Assembly (NCBI RefSeq): GCF_021018895.1
Contig: NC_079368.1
Location: 7,562,001-7,626,000 of the forward strand
DNA length: 64,000 nt
Source: Seriola aureovittata
Taxonomy: Eukaryota; Chordata; Actinopteri; Carangiformes; Carangidae
Reading direction: 5' to 3'
In this document: positions 1 through 19,950 of the stretch, in pieces
Position numbering within the stretch: the first letter of the stretch is position 1
Layout of the letters: each line of letters begins with the position of its first letter
Notes under the pieces: generated by a model
Database searches by the model: none
The model's input: only the letters and a program-made list of their open reading frames with translations
Told to the model about the DNA's origin: nothing
Position numbers and translations under genes: made by a program

Positions 1-440
1 CCAAGTGCTTGTGCAGCCATGCAGAAGAAAGGATGTCAGGTTTCCCCAGGTCGTCCCTGAAATGTTTCTCCGCCCGGTCTGGAAGCAGAAAACAGAGCTG
101 CTGCTCGGTTCTGCTTGCCAAGTTGAATTCACCATCAACACCCCATCTGTTCAGACAGAGAATCTTTAGTCATGCTTTAAATAAAACGTGGCATCATTAG
201 TTTTAAATGAGGGGTAAGATTTAATGTGTTCATATATGACTCTGGAGAAACGTGTCCCCACTAGATTCCAGATCTGCTGGAAGGGCTCGTGTTGTTATTT
301 GACTTAGACTTTAATGACCTGCCATGGACTGAAATGGGCTTTTAGCACAATGATGGAGAAGCCTCATTACCTGAGTGGGCCAAGAAAATGTAATTCTTCA
401 TTTGCTCCAGACATGATTTTTTCCTGTGGATATTTTGCAG

Positions 441-3184
<2,744 letters not shown>

Positions 3185-4170
3185 GCGTGACTTCAGGGCC
3201 TCCTCTGACCTGTCAGCCTGGAACGTCTCCTCAAAGACACTTGGACAGAGCCACTATACACAAAAGGTGCCTGCACTGAAGACTCAAGCAGTGTTTAAGC
3301 TACGGAGACACAGCCACCAATCCTTCTCTGAGATGAATTTCTTTTACTCAAACATGGAACATGACTCCATTTCAATACCTCTTTTACTCCAACTCAACGA
3401 TTCAGCATTACTTTTTACTTTGGCATTATTTTTGTGTTTTGAAGTAAAATAAGAGGTTTCACCTAGTTTGACTCCCGTATCATCACTACTGGATACTGGT
3501 CAGGAAGGAGATGTTTTACGAAAGACCGAAACACATCTGCTTTATATAATAACCCTGCATGATACAGTATCCAACATATTAAAAACAAGTAAGTACCAAA
3601 TATTAGGCAAATTATAATGTCATAATAAGAAAAGTTCTTAGGTTTCTTCACTATGTTTTAGGTAAGAATCTGAGTGGTTGTAGGTTGTCCATGTAGTATT
3701 TTCTTTTTATTTCTTTTATTGTCTAAGGAAAAACTATTGTCAATAACTGGACAGTTTGTCTGAGAGGGGAGGAGTGGGGCGGGGGAGAGGGGTTGGGTTT
3801 CATGTCAAACTGGTGAAAAACCATGAATTAAAAACATGACCAGCAAGCAGGTACATCACTTAAATATAAGAACACCTCAGGTTGTTTGCCTGTTTTACCA
3901 AAATGTCTACCTACATCTTTCTCCTGATGTAAGTCGATCCTGCAACGAACATTATTTAGCAGAAACTTACCGTGTTGTTTTCTACCGTGACTCTATAGTG
4001 AAACTATTACTTTTTGAATTGTAAATGTTTAATATCGAGTAGAGGTTAAGTGAATGTATAGTGTATTCTGAAAAATACATTTGCAGATATATTTTTCTAA
4101 ACATGCATTGTTCCTATGCCATGTTTGTTGCCATGCTTGTTATTAAACATTTTGAACAAAGATGTTATAT
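3185..4170 (+). other. ggt1 3' UTR with candidate poly(A) signal
   Basis: This AT-rich sequence follows the ggt1 stop. A candidate ATTAAA poly(A) signal lies at about 4142-4147, and a GT-rich stretch follows from about 4185, as expected for a cleavage site near 4165. I saw no canonical AATAAA between the stop and this point. The 3' end is an inference; short open frames here show no protein-like features. Confidence 0.5.
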
Positions 4171-4504
4171 TTTACCATAGACACTGTGCTGTTTCTGTGC
4201 GGGAATGCCGGTCCATGAAATCACCATATCTTATCTTTTAGTTTGTGTTGAGTAAGTTTTTTTCTACAGTGTTAGTGCAGAACCTCATGTATTGTGGTAA
4301 ATACATTTAATCCAGGGCACATATGGTGAGTCAGGACAGTTAATCAGATGTTCACAAGAACTACAACCAACAATTCTTTCCATTATCCATTAATTGTTTA
4401 ATACTAATTAATTTGAAACATTTCCACAAAAAAGTTCCATGAAAACATTTTCGTAAGCTCAAAGTGACATGTTCAAATCTCTTGTTTGTTTGACAAGCTG
4501 TCAT

Positions 4505-5062
4505 AACTCAAGGAGGCTGTACTTTGAGCTAAATGCTAACACAAGCATGCAAACATCCTTGTAAAACATAATGTTAGCTCTCAAAACTCAAGGAGACTGT
4601 ACTTTGAGCAGTACAGTTATGTTATGTTATGACATGCATGTTAGCATGTCAACATTAGCTAATTAGCACTTAACACCGAGCACAGCAGAGGCTGATGGAA
4701 ATGTCTTTAATACTGCGGGTCACAAACCAAAGAACTGGACAGATCTAAATTTTGATCTGATGAAGGTGCTGGATTAAAAGTCAAGGGATGCCCGATCTCC
4801 ATTAAATTCATCCTGAGGAAGATCATGAATGATGATCATGTCCGTGCCAGATTTCATGGGAAGTCATCCAATAGCTGTTAAGAAATTTCACTACAAACCA
4901 AAAGTGTTAACCTGATGATGACACTAGAGGAGAAGTCAGGCTAGCACCAAGGTCATTAGGATTCATGGCAATCCACAGATAGTGGTTACGACATTTCAGT
5001 CAAGAGCAAAGTGGTGGACCAATACACCAACAGACCCATCCTACTGCCATGTCAGTAGCATG
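4505..5062 (+). repeat. Interspersed repeat A, copy 2
   Basis: This is a longer copy of the family at 2.4 kb. The shared order is 'tgagctaaatgctaac', 'ttagcatgt', 'gctaattagcact', 'gaggctgatgg', 'atcctgagga', 'atggcaatccac', and 'aaagtggtggacc', followed by 'tagcatggctaac'. It carries small indels and is diverged. It fills most of the ggt1-anapc5 intergenic space; the rest of 4171-6600 is AT-rich, has an A tract near 5417-5435, and shows nothing else I can support. Confidence 0.7.
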
Positions 5063-6616
5063 GCTAACACAGAGAAAAGCAAAAATTGGATTTGATTCCA
5101 TTGATTTTGTTGATTGACTCACCATTTCAGCACTAAAAAAAATACAGTGAAAACATTTTTTAGGACATAATGGGTTCAATTATGGTCAGAAGAGATAAAC
5201 AGAAGCTGTGGAGGACTCAGGACCCCTGAAGAGTCTGACCCCTTTTTACTTTCACTCTTCAGTGAATTTCAATCAGTATTCAGTAAATATCTGTGCGCTC
5301 TTTGAGCAAATGAAAAACCAAGTACCAGCAACAATGGGAATGCTTCACTGCCTTTAGGTAAAAACTTCAATCTCAAAAATGTCAGCTTTTTGTCATCCAT
5401 AAATTTTCAGAGCTTAAAAAAAAAAAAAAAAAAAATCTTTTTAGTTGCTGTTTTTTAAATCTCGTCACTGATGGAAGAATTCTCTGAACTCATGGAAATT
5501 GCTCTGCTGCACTGAAAGCCTTTTGTAACCAGCAGCGTCAAATACAAATAGGAAGCTTTCTGCTGTAAATGGTTCTGCCAAACTTGATGGATAATGATTA
5601 GTGGTTTAACTCCCACTGCAGCACCACCACCATACCTGCATTCTCTCTGGGTTAAAAGTATAAACTGAATGTTCAGCTCTGCACTATGTAAACACGGAAA
5701 AGCGTTAGTTTATCCTAAACTAACCCTGTGACCTGGCTCACATACTCTACCTACTGTTTACCTTCTGCTTTTTAAGCAGCAAATGACATAAAGTCAAACA
5801 TGGCACTTAAATTGATTCAACAGGAACCTTCAGGGGGCCGGCACAGGATGTAAATGGGAAAGAAATTTCCTGTCAACAAGGCCGGACAGCTCCAATCATT
5901 CAACCACCAACCTCAGAGATGCTTGTGCACCAAGACAAACAAAACTAGTAACTTTAAACCCTGCTGAAACTTTACCTATCCTGTACCACACAGATATTCC
6001 AAATGCAGACATATTCCTATTGCAATTATTCCTATACTTGTGTCAGATTAACTGAAAACTAAATTAGAAGAAACAAGTCGTTTATTTTTTTGAAAGAAGT
6101 GCTTTCAGTAATGGATTATGGTTCCGTCAGAACAAATGTAATGTTATCAGCCAAAAATGGTTCTCACAAATCGTGTCAGACATAAGTGGAATACAGATAC
6201 AGTATCTGCTGTTCTGTCATCGCAAGTCTATTACATTATAAATGTGATCACGATTTCTTTCCTCTGGATTCCAGCTTCATCAGTATTCTTCTGGTGGAAT
6301 ATGAATCATCCAGGCCACTGAAACACATTCATCTTGTAGCTAACTGTGATATTACCCTCATTCATCAAGTAGCGGTGGGTAAATCAGCGCTGCTGTGACA
6401 GCTCCTGATAAACTTTCATTGTTTCTGTGGTGCCGTTGCCTAGCATGTATGTTTGTCAGACAAAACTGGACTGTTGCTGTGGCACAAGCTTTTAAAAACA
6501 TGTGTTCATTAACAGGCTATCATTCAATCTGTAACAGACCACAAGTGAAGAGACAATAGACCCATTCTTAATCTACTGGGAACTCAGCCTTATTTATCTC
6601 TGTGGACATTGTCCTA

Positions 6617-6622
6617 TTTAAT
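6617..6622 (-). terminator. Candidate anapc5 poly(A) signal (ATTAAA)
   Basis: On the minus strand an ATTAAA hexamer lies about 220 bases past the anapc5 stop codon. It is the nearest plausible poly(A) signal I found, so the 3' UTR would run from 6840 to about 6600. This is motif evidence only. Confidence 0.4.
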
Positions 6623-6840
6623 TATTATCCTGGCAGTGCGTGCAAAGAGTTCCACAATTACCTCCACTTCATATTTATAAAAGAAATCCTTTAGAGCTGA
6701 GAGAGAGCAGAACAGAGGTTCACCACCATCTAGTGGTGAGCTGAAATGACTCAGCTCAGCAGGTAGAGGAGGTGTTGTGTCCTTCTCAACAGCACAAAAA
6801 AAAAAAAAAGAAATCGAGTTTGTTGTTGAAAAAGGAGCAG

Positions 6841-9800
6841 TTAGAGTCGCATGGAGACTGGTGGTGCTGGTGACTGCAGCTCCTGGTCCAGCAGCCGGAA
6901 GAGCATGGCACTTTTGTTGCACTGTGAAGTTTGTCCCAGAGAACGGTGGAGCTGAGCCTGCAGATAGTGGACGTCACGCAGCCGCTCCTTACAGTTCAGT
7001 TTTGAAAAATAGGCAGCAGCCTCGTTTAGCGTGTCAACAGCCAACACTGCCAAATGCAAATCTGCAGGGATACAATAAGCAGCAGTGTATAAATGTAATT
7101 GAACAACCACATGACTCTGTGACATAGAGATCAGTGTCCAGCAGGGGGGCTGAAGCTGTTACCTGCTTGCCCTTGTCCGTTTGGCCTGAACCCAGCCACC
7201 GCCATCTGACAGCGGGCTGTCAGCAGCAGGGCTCGGCCCTTGTCCATGACTGCTCCGTGGGCCAGGACAGGCTCAATGGCTTCATGCAGGACACTCAGAG
7301 CCTGCTCAGGAACCCCCAGCATGAGCTGAAGAGAGGAGAGACAAAAAAGACAATAAATAAACCATGCGTGCACGCCTGTCCTGCTTTTATTTAGCATTTA
7401 CAGCTGTCCCACCGCACATAACGTCTGTGGTGATTTGCATATATGACAGCTGTAACAGAATCTGAGTGAAGACTGTTTCTCTGTTGTGGATTACCTGAGT
7501 AAAGGCCAGGTGAAGGATGGTCTCTGAGGCCAGGGATTGTAGGTGGTGCTGTCTGGCCAAAGCCAAGGCCTGCAGGAGCAGAGGGAGAGCTGTGGAGAAG
7601 CCAGACGACTCCCAGTGAAGCTCAGCAGTGGAGAGCATCACTCTGTGTGAGATATAAACAGACAAGAATAAAAACATGACTTAGTCTGATCCCTGAAAAA
7701 AAAAAAAAAAAAAATTTTTTGGAAAAGGCATTTATTTTTTATTCAGTCTTTTTATACCACAACACTTAGTGCTTCTTAAGATGATGCATAATGTGAACAT
7801 CGTACATTAAATATTCATGACAGCCCTAAAAAAGATGAGTCAATTCAGTTCCACAAAAACTAAGATAGATTAAGTTAAGGTGTGTTCACTCTCCTCTACA
7901 CTCCAGCAAACAGTTCATCATGTTATCAGAAAATGTCATTATAATGTGTAATTGTAACAACATAAGTGGCCGTCTACCTGATGACCATCTCTGTACATTT
8001 AGTCTTCTCACAGCGAACCTGCAGTTGTTGTAAGATGCTGTACGCCTCGGTGCTGCGGTTGAGAGCCTTCAGAACTTGAGCTTTCCTGTCAATAAACACA
8101 TCATTACTGCCACGGCACAATTTACACCTGAATGAGTCAGCCATTGTTAAGATTAGAACTGAAGATCTGTGCCTTGGCGTTACCTGTAGAGACCTTCTGT
8201 TTTGTTTAAGGCAGAGATGGCTGTGACTAGCAGATCCGCTAAGTGGTATTTTCCTTCGTTCATATGTCTCTCAAACTGGATCTTAAGATCGCACAGCATC
8301 CAGAGCTGAATCAGAGATTGAAAGGTCAATAAAAAAACAATTAACATCTTTTTTTTTTTTTTACATTTCCTCTCATTAACTATGACTTTTTGACATATGT
8401 TTTACCTAAACATACACAAACATAACATATAGAAACATAACAACATATAGATGTTGGCACTTTTATTTGCTATCCCACTTAATTAAATGAGGCAGTAGTT
8501 AAATCTACTCATGATGAAGAAAAAAAAACTTGAGCTAAACTCCTGCCAACCACGTTAGCTTAGCGGAATAGCAGCAACTGCCATCTCAACTATTGACTCT
8601 ATGCCAGTAGAATTCGTTGTTTACCTACATTTAAATCACATATGTCAATATACTAAAATATAAATTAATTCATTATATTGATTTAAATATAAATATTAAT
8701 AGACAGATAGACACTTAGCACTGTAAATAATGTCAGAGAATTGGACACCAAAGAGGACATTCTGGTAGATACAGCATTTTCTAGTAGTACTTTGTTTTAT
8801 CATTATCTAAAGGCAGACTGTGGTATTGTAATATGTAAGTTCTATGGTAATGATTTATTTATTTGGTTAAAAACTGAAGGCAAAACAACTTTCTCATCTG
8901 TTATGGTGTTTACTAGTGAGCTTGCACATCTTTCCTCAACTTCACTCTTTCTGCAGTCATAGCCTTTGTAGGGCAGCAATGAATAATACAATTTAGAGAG
9001 CACACCTTGGCATGCTGCGAGTGGGGAGGAAACTGCTCTTTCAGATGCCGAAGAATCTCTGAAACTGCATTGTACAGGCCCTGCGACAGAACAAAGGTAC
9101 AAAAGGAGACAAAAGATTTAATAGCTGGAAAACAGACCTGATCAATGTTTATTACCTTCCCGCAACACTGGGCCAATGAACTAATGGATATGCAACAGCG
9201 GGGCAGAAAGCAGACAGACAAGATCAAATCAAATGTGTTACCTGCTCAGCGTGCAGCTCGGCCAGGTGGCAGAGAGCCACGGTGAACGCCTCTGTGTTGT
9301 TCTGCTGGACGCTGAAGTTGACTGGCTCCAGACTGCTCATGTTGAGAAGCAGCTGGGCCTGCTGCAGAGCCATGGTGCTGCACCAGACAAAGGGAGCCAC
9401 ATTAATGCCTTTTCTATGGCTGCTGTATTTATGCTTTTGCGAAGCCTGACTTGTGCAGAAGATGTTCAGAAAATTTTACACCCATGCATAAAAATATTAG
9501 ATATTTCAGTCGTGTTTCACAGGGCAGATTTAATTTGAGTCGGGAGAAGGCTGTGAGCTAGCATGCAGCCAACTGACAGTAACAGTGAAGTGAAGTGACA
9601 ACTGTGTGGTGGGGTGGCAAGGTGATGAGCCTGACCTCTTGCCGTACATCCTCCATATGGACGTAGTCTGAGCCAGGCTGATCTCGATCAGCTCCGACAG
9701 ACTGTGCTTCCAGTGCAGGATGTCTGTGTCCTTCAGTGCGTCCATCAGTTTGTGTGCTGTCTTACCCTGTGTCGCCCCCTGCTGGACCAAAGACTGAATG

Positions 9801-12800
9801 CCCAGAGATGCCAGGTACTACAACAGAGAGGATTATCAGTCAGTGTGGTGCATAACGCATGTGAAGGATCAAATATAACAAGGTTTAGCCAAGACACGTG
9901 GTAAATGATGCATTCTGTGTTGTTTCGCTTAATGTTTTAATTTACTATTTCATTTGCACTCATTAAATGTTCTTTTAGTCTCTGTAGGTTATTATTATGT
10001 TATTAAAACAACTGAGTCAAGACTGCTAAATAGGAACTTATAAAGAGAGGTACTAAAGTGCTGCTGACTATTAATATGTTTATCCAAAGGCCACTGTGTA
10101 ACAGCTGTACATGCAGTATAATTACATAAAGAACATCTCTTACAGTATTTTACTATTTCTTTGACTTTTCACCAGTTACAATGTGCAAAACACCTGCTGC
10201 AAAGATCCAAACTGATGTATGAAATTCTCTGCTTCTCTCACAAAATTCTGTCCTTGAAGACAAAGTCTTTTGACAAAGACAAAAACACTAACTCTACCTC
10301 AGTCCCCAGAATAGCAACACCTAATATTTGCACAAGATCAAATCCTCATTACTAAGTGCTAAGATCAGTGAAGAAATGCAACATGTGTTTGAAAGTATTT
10401 CTCCTTTATCTTAATATAACCTCGACCACTTCATCACAACTAAATGTATCACAGTAGTGTAAAAAATGGAAAAGAGATATAACTTGTTTTGATTTCCATC
10501 AAAATGTTGCAAAGTATTTAGTGAGAATTACAATAGTGTAAATTGTAGTTTAATGTTTTATGCCTTAATTCATTTTGATATTACTGAAGTTTGTTGTATT
10601 TTACAATATTAAACCTACTGTGGATTGAATTATTTAAGCTTTGGTGTCTGGAATAAAATAAAACTTTGTGGTCGTCACCAAACAGATACAGTGAACTGAT
10701 GCAGTGAAGGGTTAGTACAGTCACAATCATTGTTTACCTTGTATGGAAGTAGGATTTGGATAGATGCTAATGTTTTACGTAATTTGATACAATTGTTTTT
10801 ATTTTGTGTGCTAGAAATGTCTGTGTGCTATGCAAAAATTTGAGGTATCGCATTTTGTTGTACGTCATGCAAATTGAAGCTGTTATAAAAATTGAGCCAA
10901 AGCAATTAAAAAATAATGAACAACCACAGCCAGTTTAATATATGCATACTTATTTAAGAGCTTATGCAAAACTCACTGGCAGGCAGAAATGGGCAGCCAT
11001 TTTCACTGAATCCTCAGTTAACACTGTGCTGTCAGATCCCTTCATCTGTTCCAGTGTGTAGAGCCAACTCTGGTATAAGACACAAAGAGACAGGGAGAGA
11101 TAATCTAAGGCACACTCATTAAATTCAGGCATAATGAATCATGGTGTCAACAGTGGTGACACAACAGTAACAGGAAGTAAAATAATAATAATAATAACAG
11201 TAGAAAAAAGTATCTTACCAGACAGTGCTGCAAGCACACATGGTCATTAGACTCCTGGGCAATGCGGATAGCCTCCTGTAGAGCCAGATCCGCCTGCTGA
11301 CTGAAGGGACAGGAAAGGAAAAACATCTATATAATTAAGGCATTTATTCTTTGTTTATGAACTTGTCCTTCTACTCAGAATTGCCCCAGCACGTGTACTT
11401 ACTAGTGACCAAAGCGACAGTGCAGGCTTGCCAAGTTAAGAGCAGCATAGCGGAGACTTCGACCATAGCCCTCATCCCCGTTGCTCTTTCCCTCACTTCC
11501 GGACAAGATGAGGCGGTCAAAATAATGTAAGAGACTGTGGGCGGAGAGGAAGATGTCCTGGACTCTCATGCTGTTCAAGTAGTTCAGGTAATGCTGAGGA
11601 GAGAGAAATGACCATATAGCTGATGAAGGACATACCCCCTCCCCAGGGATTCTCTCTGGTAAATTATGAATGGACATAAAACATAAAAATTATAATGAGT
11701 CGGGGTGATGAGTCTCACCGCCTCAGCAAAATCGGGGTTAAACTTCAGCATGTTGTTAAGCTCTTCCTGCAGTGCAGCGGGCTTTAGAGCTTTGTTCTCA
11801 TCATTCTTCAGAAGATATGCCTGGTGACAGATGTTTTAAAAAAAAAAGGTAAGGGCCTTTGAGTGCCACAATAGCACATCTAGGTTTGACAGGATGTTGA
11901 TGGTTAAAATTTGTCCTATTTCGTCAAATCTACTGGTTTAAACAAGATGGCACTAATACATTTGTGTTCACTGCAGCCTTGATTTAAACACTCACCTGTC
12001 TTGCAAGAAAGTACTCTGCTTGTTTTTGTGAGAGGGGACCTCTGCTTGGAGCATTGTCATTTCTAGAACCAAAATAGTACACAAGACTCTGCTGTAAAAA
12101 TCATCCAAATCACATTAACATCAAAACAAGTTTACATTTACCATGATTTAGATATTTTTCACACAATCAAGGTAGAGATGACATATACGTGTTTGCCCAA
12201 TGATAGTAGCACACTTTATATAATTATGCAACAACAGCATCACTTACCGAAGCTCTGACTCATGCAATGGTGTGTCCAAGTCCTCTTTGTCCATTCTGTC
12301 TCCTACATTGTCCTCAGTGCTGGTGAGGTCCATATCAGAGTCGTCGGCGACCAGCGCTGGCAAACCCACCTGCCCATCAGTCGGCTTGGCATAGTGACTG
12401 TGGTAGTAGTGCTGCAGGGACTTGTAGAGTTTGTAGACCTGACTGAAGGACAGCTTGTTGTAGGCCAGGAGCATGTGTCTCATAAAAAGACCTAAAAAAA
12501 ACAAACAGGTGAGACACAGCTTAATGTCTTTTTAATGAGAATAATACAGACAAATCATGTGCACTACTCACCCACAACACTGGTTTTATAAGCCTCGGAA
12601 TCAAAAGCGGTGAAGGGAGTGGGAAGAGTGGAAAAGAAGTACTCCATGTCTTTCAGCTCTCCATCTGCCATTTCATGCAGCCTGATGGAAAAACAATAAC
12701 CTCAGCAACTAGAAATGTCAATATTTAAACATTATTGTGATATCATATTGTTTGGGTTCTAAGTATCATGTATCGTCTTTCCTTTGCTAAAAGCTATATT

Positions 12801-13309
12801 ATTATGAGGTGATACAACTTATGGAGACCATGAAAGCCCCAGTAGTCTGAGCCTAATATTGATTTTTAACATACTGTAACTACAAGACTGTATGGGTACA
12901 AAGCAATTAAATCTAGTCGGTGTGTATCAAGCCGAAGCACCTGAGTTTCACAGCATATGCAGTCTGAGGGCAACACTCCTCCACTGTCTGCAGGAACTGG
13001 CCAAGAGTCAGATCTGGACCCTGATAAACCCCACATGAAACAGAAGATACAGCTATGAGACACCTGCTTCAATACAGTTGCGTGCAAGACAACTGATTCA
13101 ACAAAACAAACCTGCTGCAGGGGCAGAATCAGCTTGTTCAGTCGTCTTCTTTCCGGTAGAGTGATTTTGGATGCGGTCATCTCATACAGCAGCGCCAGCA
13201 CGGAGATTTTATACGGAGTCACCCAGTCTTTGATGCCAAACACGTTAGCATGGACCACTCCATTCGTCATCATTGGGTTGAAATACAAACTTTCATGTAC
13301 ACTCGCCAT
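6841..13309 (-). CDS. anapc5: Anaphase-promoting complex subunit 5, complete 17-exon gene
   Basis: APC5 is a TPR scaffold in the platform of the APC/C ubiquitin ligase, acting in nucleus and cytosol to drive mitotic exit. Coding exons in order: 13112-13309, 12941-13020, 12572-12681, 12248-12491, 11996-12062, 11719-11820, 11403-11593, 11219-11300, 10977-11069, 9636-9817, 9242-9377, 9006-9080, 8184-8305, 7978-8085, 7495-7642, 7163-7325, 6841-7061. They sum to 2322 bp, or 773 residues plus stop, and all phases agree. The start MASVHESLYFNPMM is nearly identical to mammalian ANAPC5 and has an A at -3 and G at +4; an upstream in-frame ATG in the minus-strand leader is not conserved. Landmarks include the ANAPC5-domain segment LLHYFDRLILSG...GYGRSLRYAALNLASLHCRFGH, then TPR helices such as DALKDTDILHWKHSLSELIEI, NEGKYHLADLLVTAI and PEQALSVLHEAIEPVLAHGA. 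The protein is about 18 residues longer than human, with the exon at 12248-12491 (acidic linker) a likely place for the difference. No frameshift is seen. Confidence 0.96.
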
Positions 13310-13660
13310 CTTCAGTAGGTTAACTACGGTTGCTACAACTACTACTACTAGGCTACGGCGAAGAAAGACACCAGTTTTACGGTACACTGGGTCAACGTTT
13401 AACGGAGAGGAAAGTTAAGACAGGCAGCAGTCAAACAAGCAGCAGCGAGCTAGCTAACGTACCAAGTTCACTGAACATCAGCTAAGTCCTGCGAAGAAGC
13501 CGAAAACAAGTCAACGTTTAGTCTCAACTAACTTGCAGATGAGGCATCTTACTGACAGCGACCAGTCACTTCCACATTTATCGGGTAATTTGGTTAATTG
13601 TAAACATGTTGATAAAATGTTCATTTTTCCTTTCAAACCGCCCTCCCTCTGTCCCCTTAA
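13310..13660. promoter_or_regulatory. anapc5 upstream/promoter region, possibly bidirectional
   Basis: This is the sequence between the anapc5 start codon and the AT-rich, repeat-bearing region beyond. It is richer in CpG than its surroundings between about 13330 and 13550. On the minus strand (anapc5 sense) the string GGCGG at 13642-13638 is followed directly by TTTGAAA at 13637-13631, resembling the CDE and CHR elements of G2/M genes but without the usual 4-base spacer. A plus-strand ATG at 13539 opens a short frame ending at a GT (13585) but could not be joined in phase to the gene at 14.5 kb. No TATA box was identified. Confidence 0.4.
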
Positions 13661-13748
13661 AAATACGTCATAAAGAGGCAGTGCATTTTTTTTTCATTAA
13701 ACTTTATTTGCACATTTCAAACTTGGACTCTGGTTCATAGCAAGGCTG

Positions 13749-13772
13749 GGACAACAACAACAACAACAACAA
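13749..13772. repeat. (AAC)n microsatellite
   Basis: A short run of about eight AAC units. The surrounding 13.66-14.51 kb contains no supported gene: a 106-residue minus-strand open frame across it gets a valine run from the AAC repeat and has no recognisable domain. Confidence 0.85.
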
Positions 13773-14513
13773 AGACTGGGAAATGAAAACGATGATGTCC
13801 AAGTGACGATTTTCTGCTTTCAAAGGCTGATACTTTGCGGCGTGTAGTAGTCAGATTTAAACACCATATTCCCAAGGTCAACTTTATTTTGAAGGTCTTC
13901 ACCGGAAGTGCTATTGCGTCTGCCTTGACCATGGAAGCCCTGTGCTGAAGTGGATTTGATGGCTGCCATCTTATAAAATTAATTGCCTCCAATGGCCACA
14001 ATGCGTAACTATATCTATGAATTGTTCTACATTTTATTTTGACAGTGCTCACCATTACAAGCAGAGCTGTAGTTCATAGTTCAACACTGTGACCACCAGA
14101 TGGCAGCATACAATAAAATCATCCACCAATTCTATCAAGTATCTATGGTATCAAGGTTGACACATCATCCTCCATCACCAGACATTTAAAAAACAAACTT
14201 TTTGATTTGTCAAATAATGAAAGATTATAGTAATTTTAATATTTAACACATGATTGAATATGGATAAAATAGATAATGAATAGTTTGTGGCTTTAATACT
14301 AAAACAGCGCAGGGCTCTACCTCAAATGAAACATTTTATCTAAGAGTTCAGCAAGTGACTATATTGATAATGACTATTTCTTCATCTTAAGGATGGAGTT
14401 ACACATCGTGAATATAGCCTATATAGCAAATTAACCAAAAACTTTTGCAGGTTTTGTGAAAGCCCAGTATAAGCAGTTTTAAATGCATCAGTTTAACATG
14501 TTCCCATAATATT

Positions 14514-19950
<5,437 letters not shown>

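Noticed and set aside
13134..13418. 94-codon plus-strand frame over the anapc5 start
   Set aside because: It is the antisense shadow of the first anapc5 exon and its leader.
13539..13585. Plus-strand ATG with 15 codons then a GT, as first exon of the 14.5-kb gene
   Set aside because: It ends in phase 1, while the acceptor-like sites near 14523-14530 would need phase 2, so it does not join.
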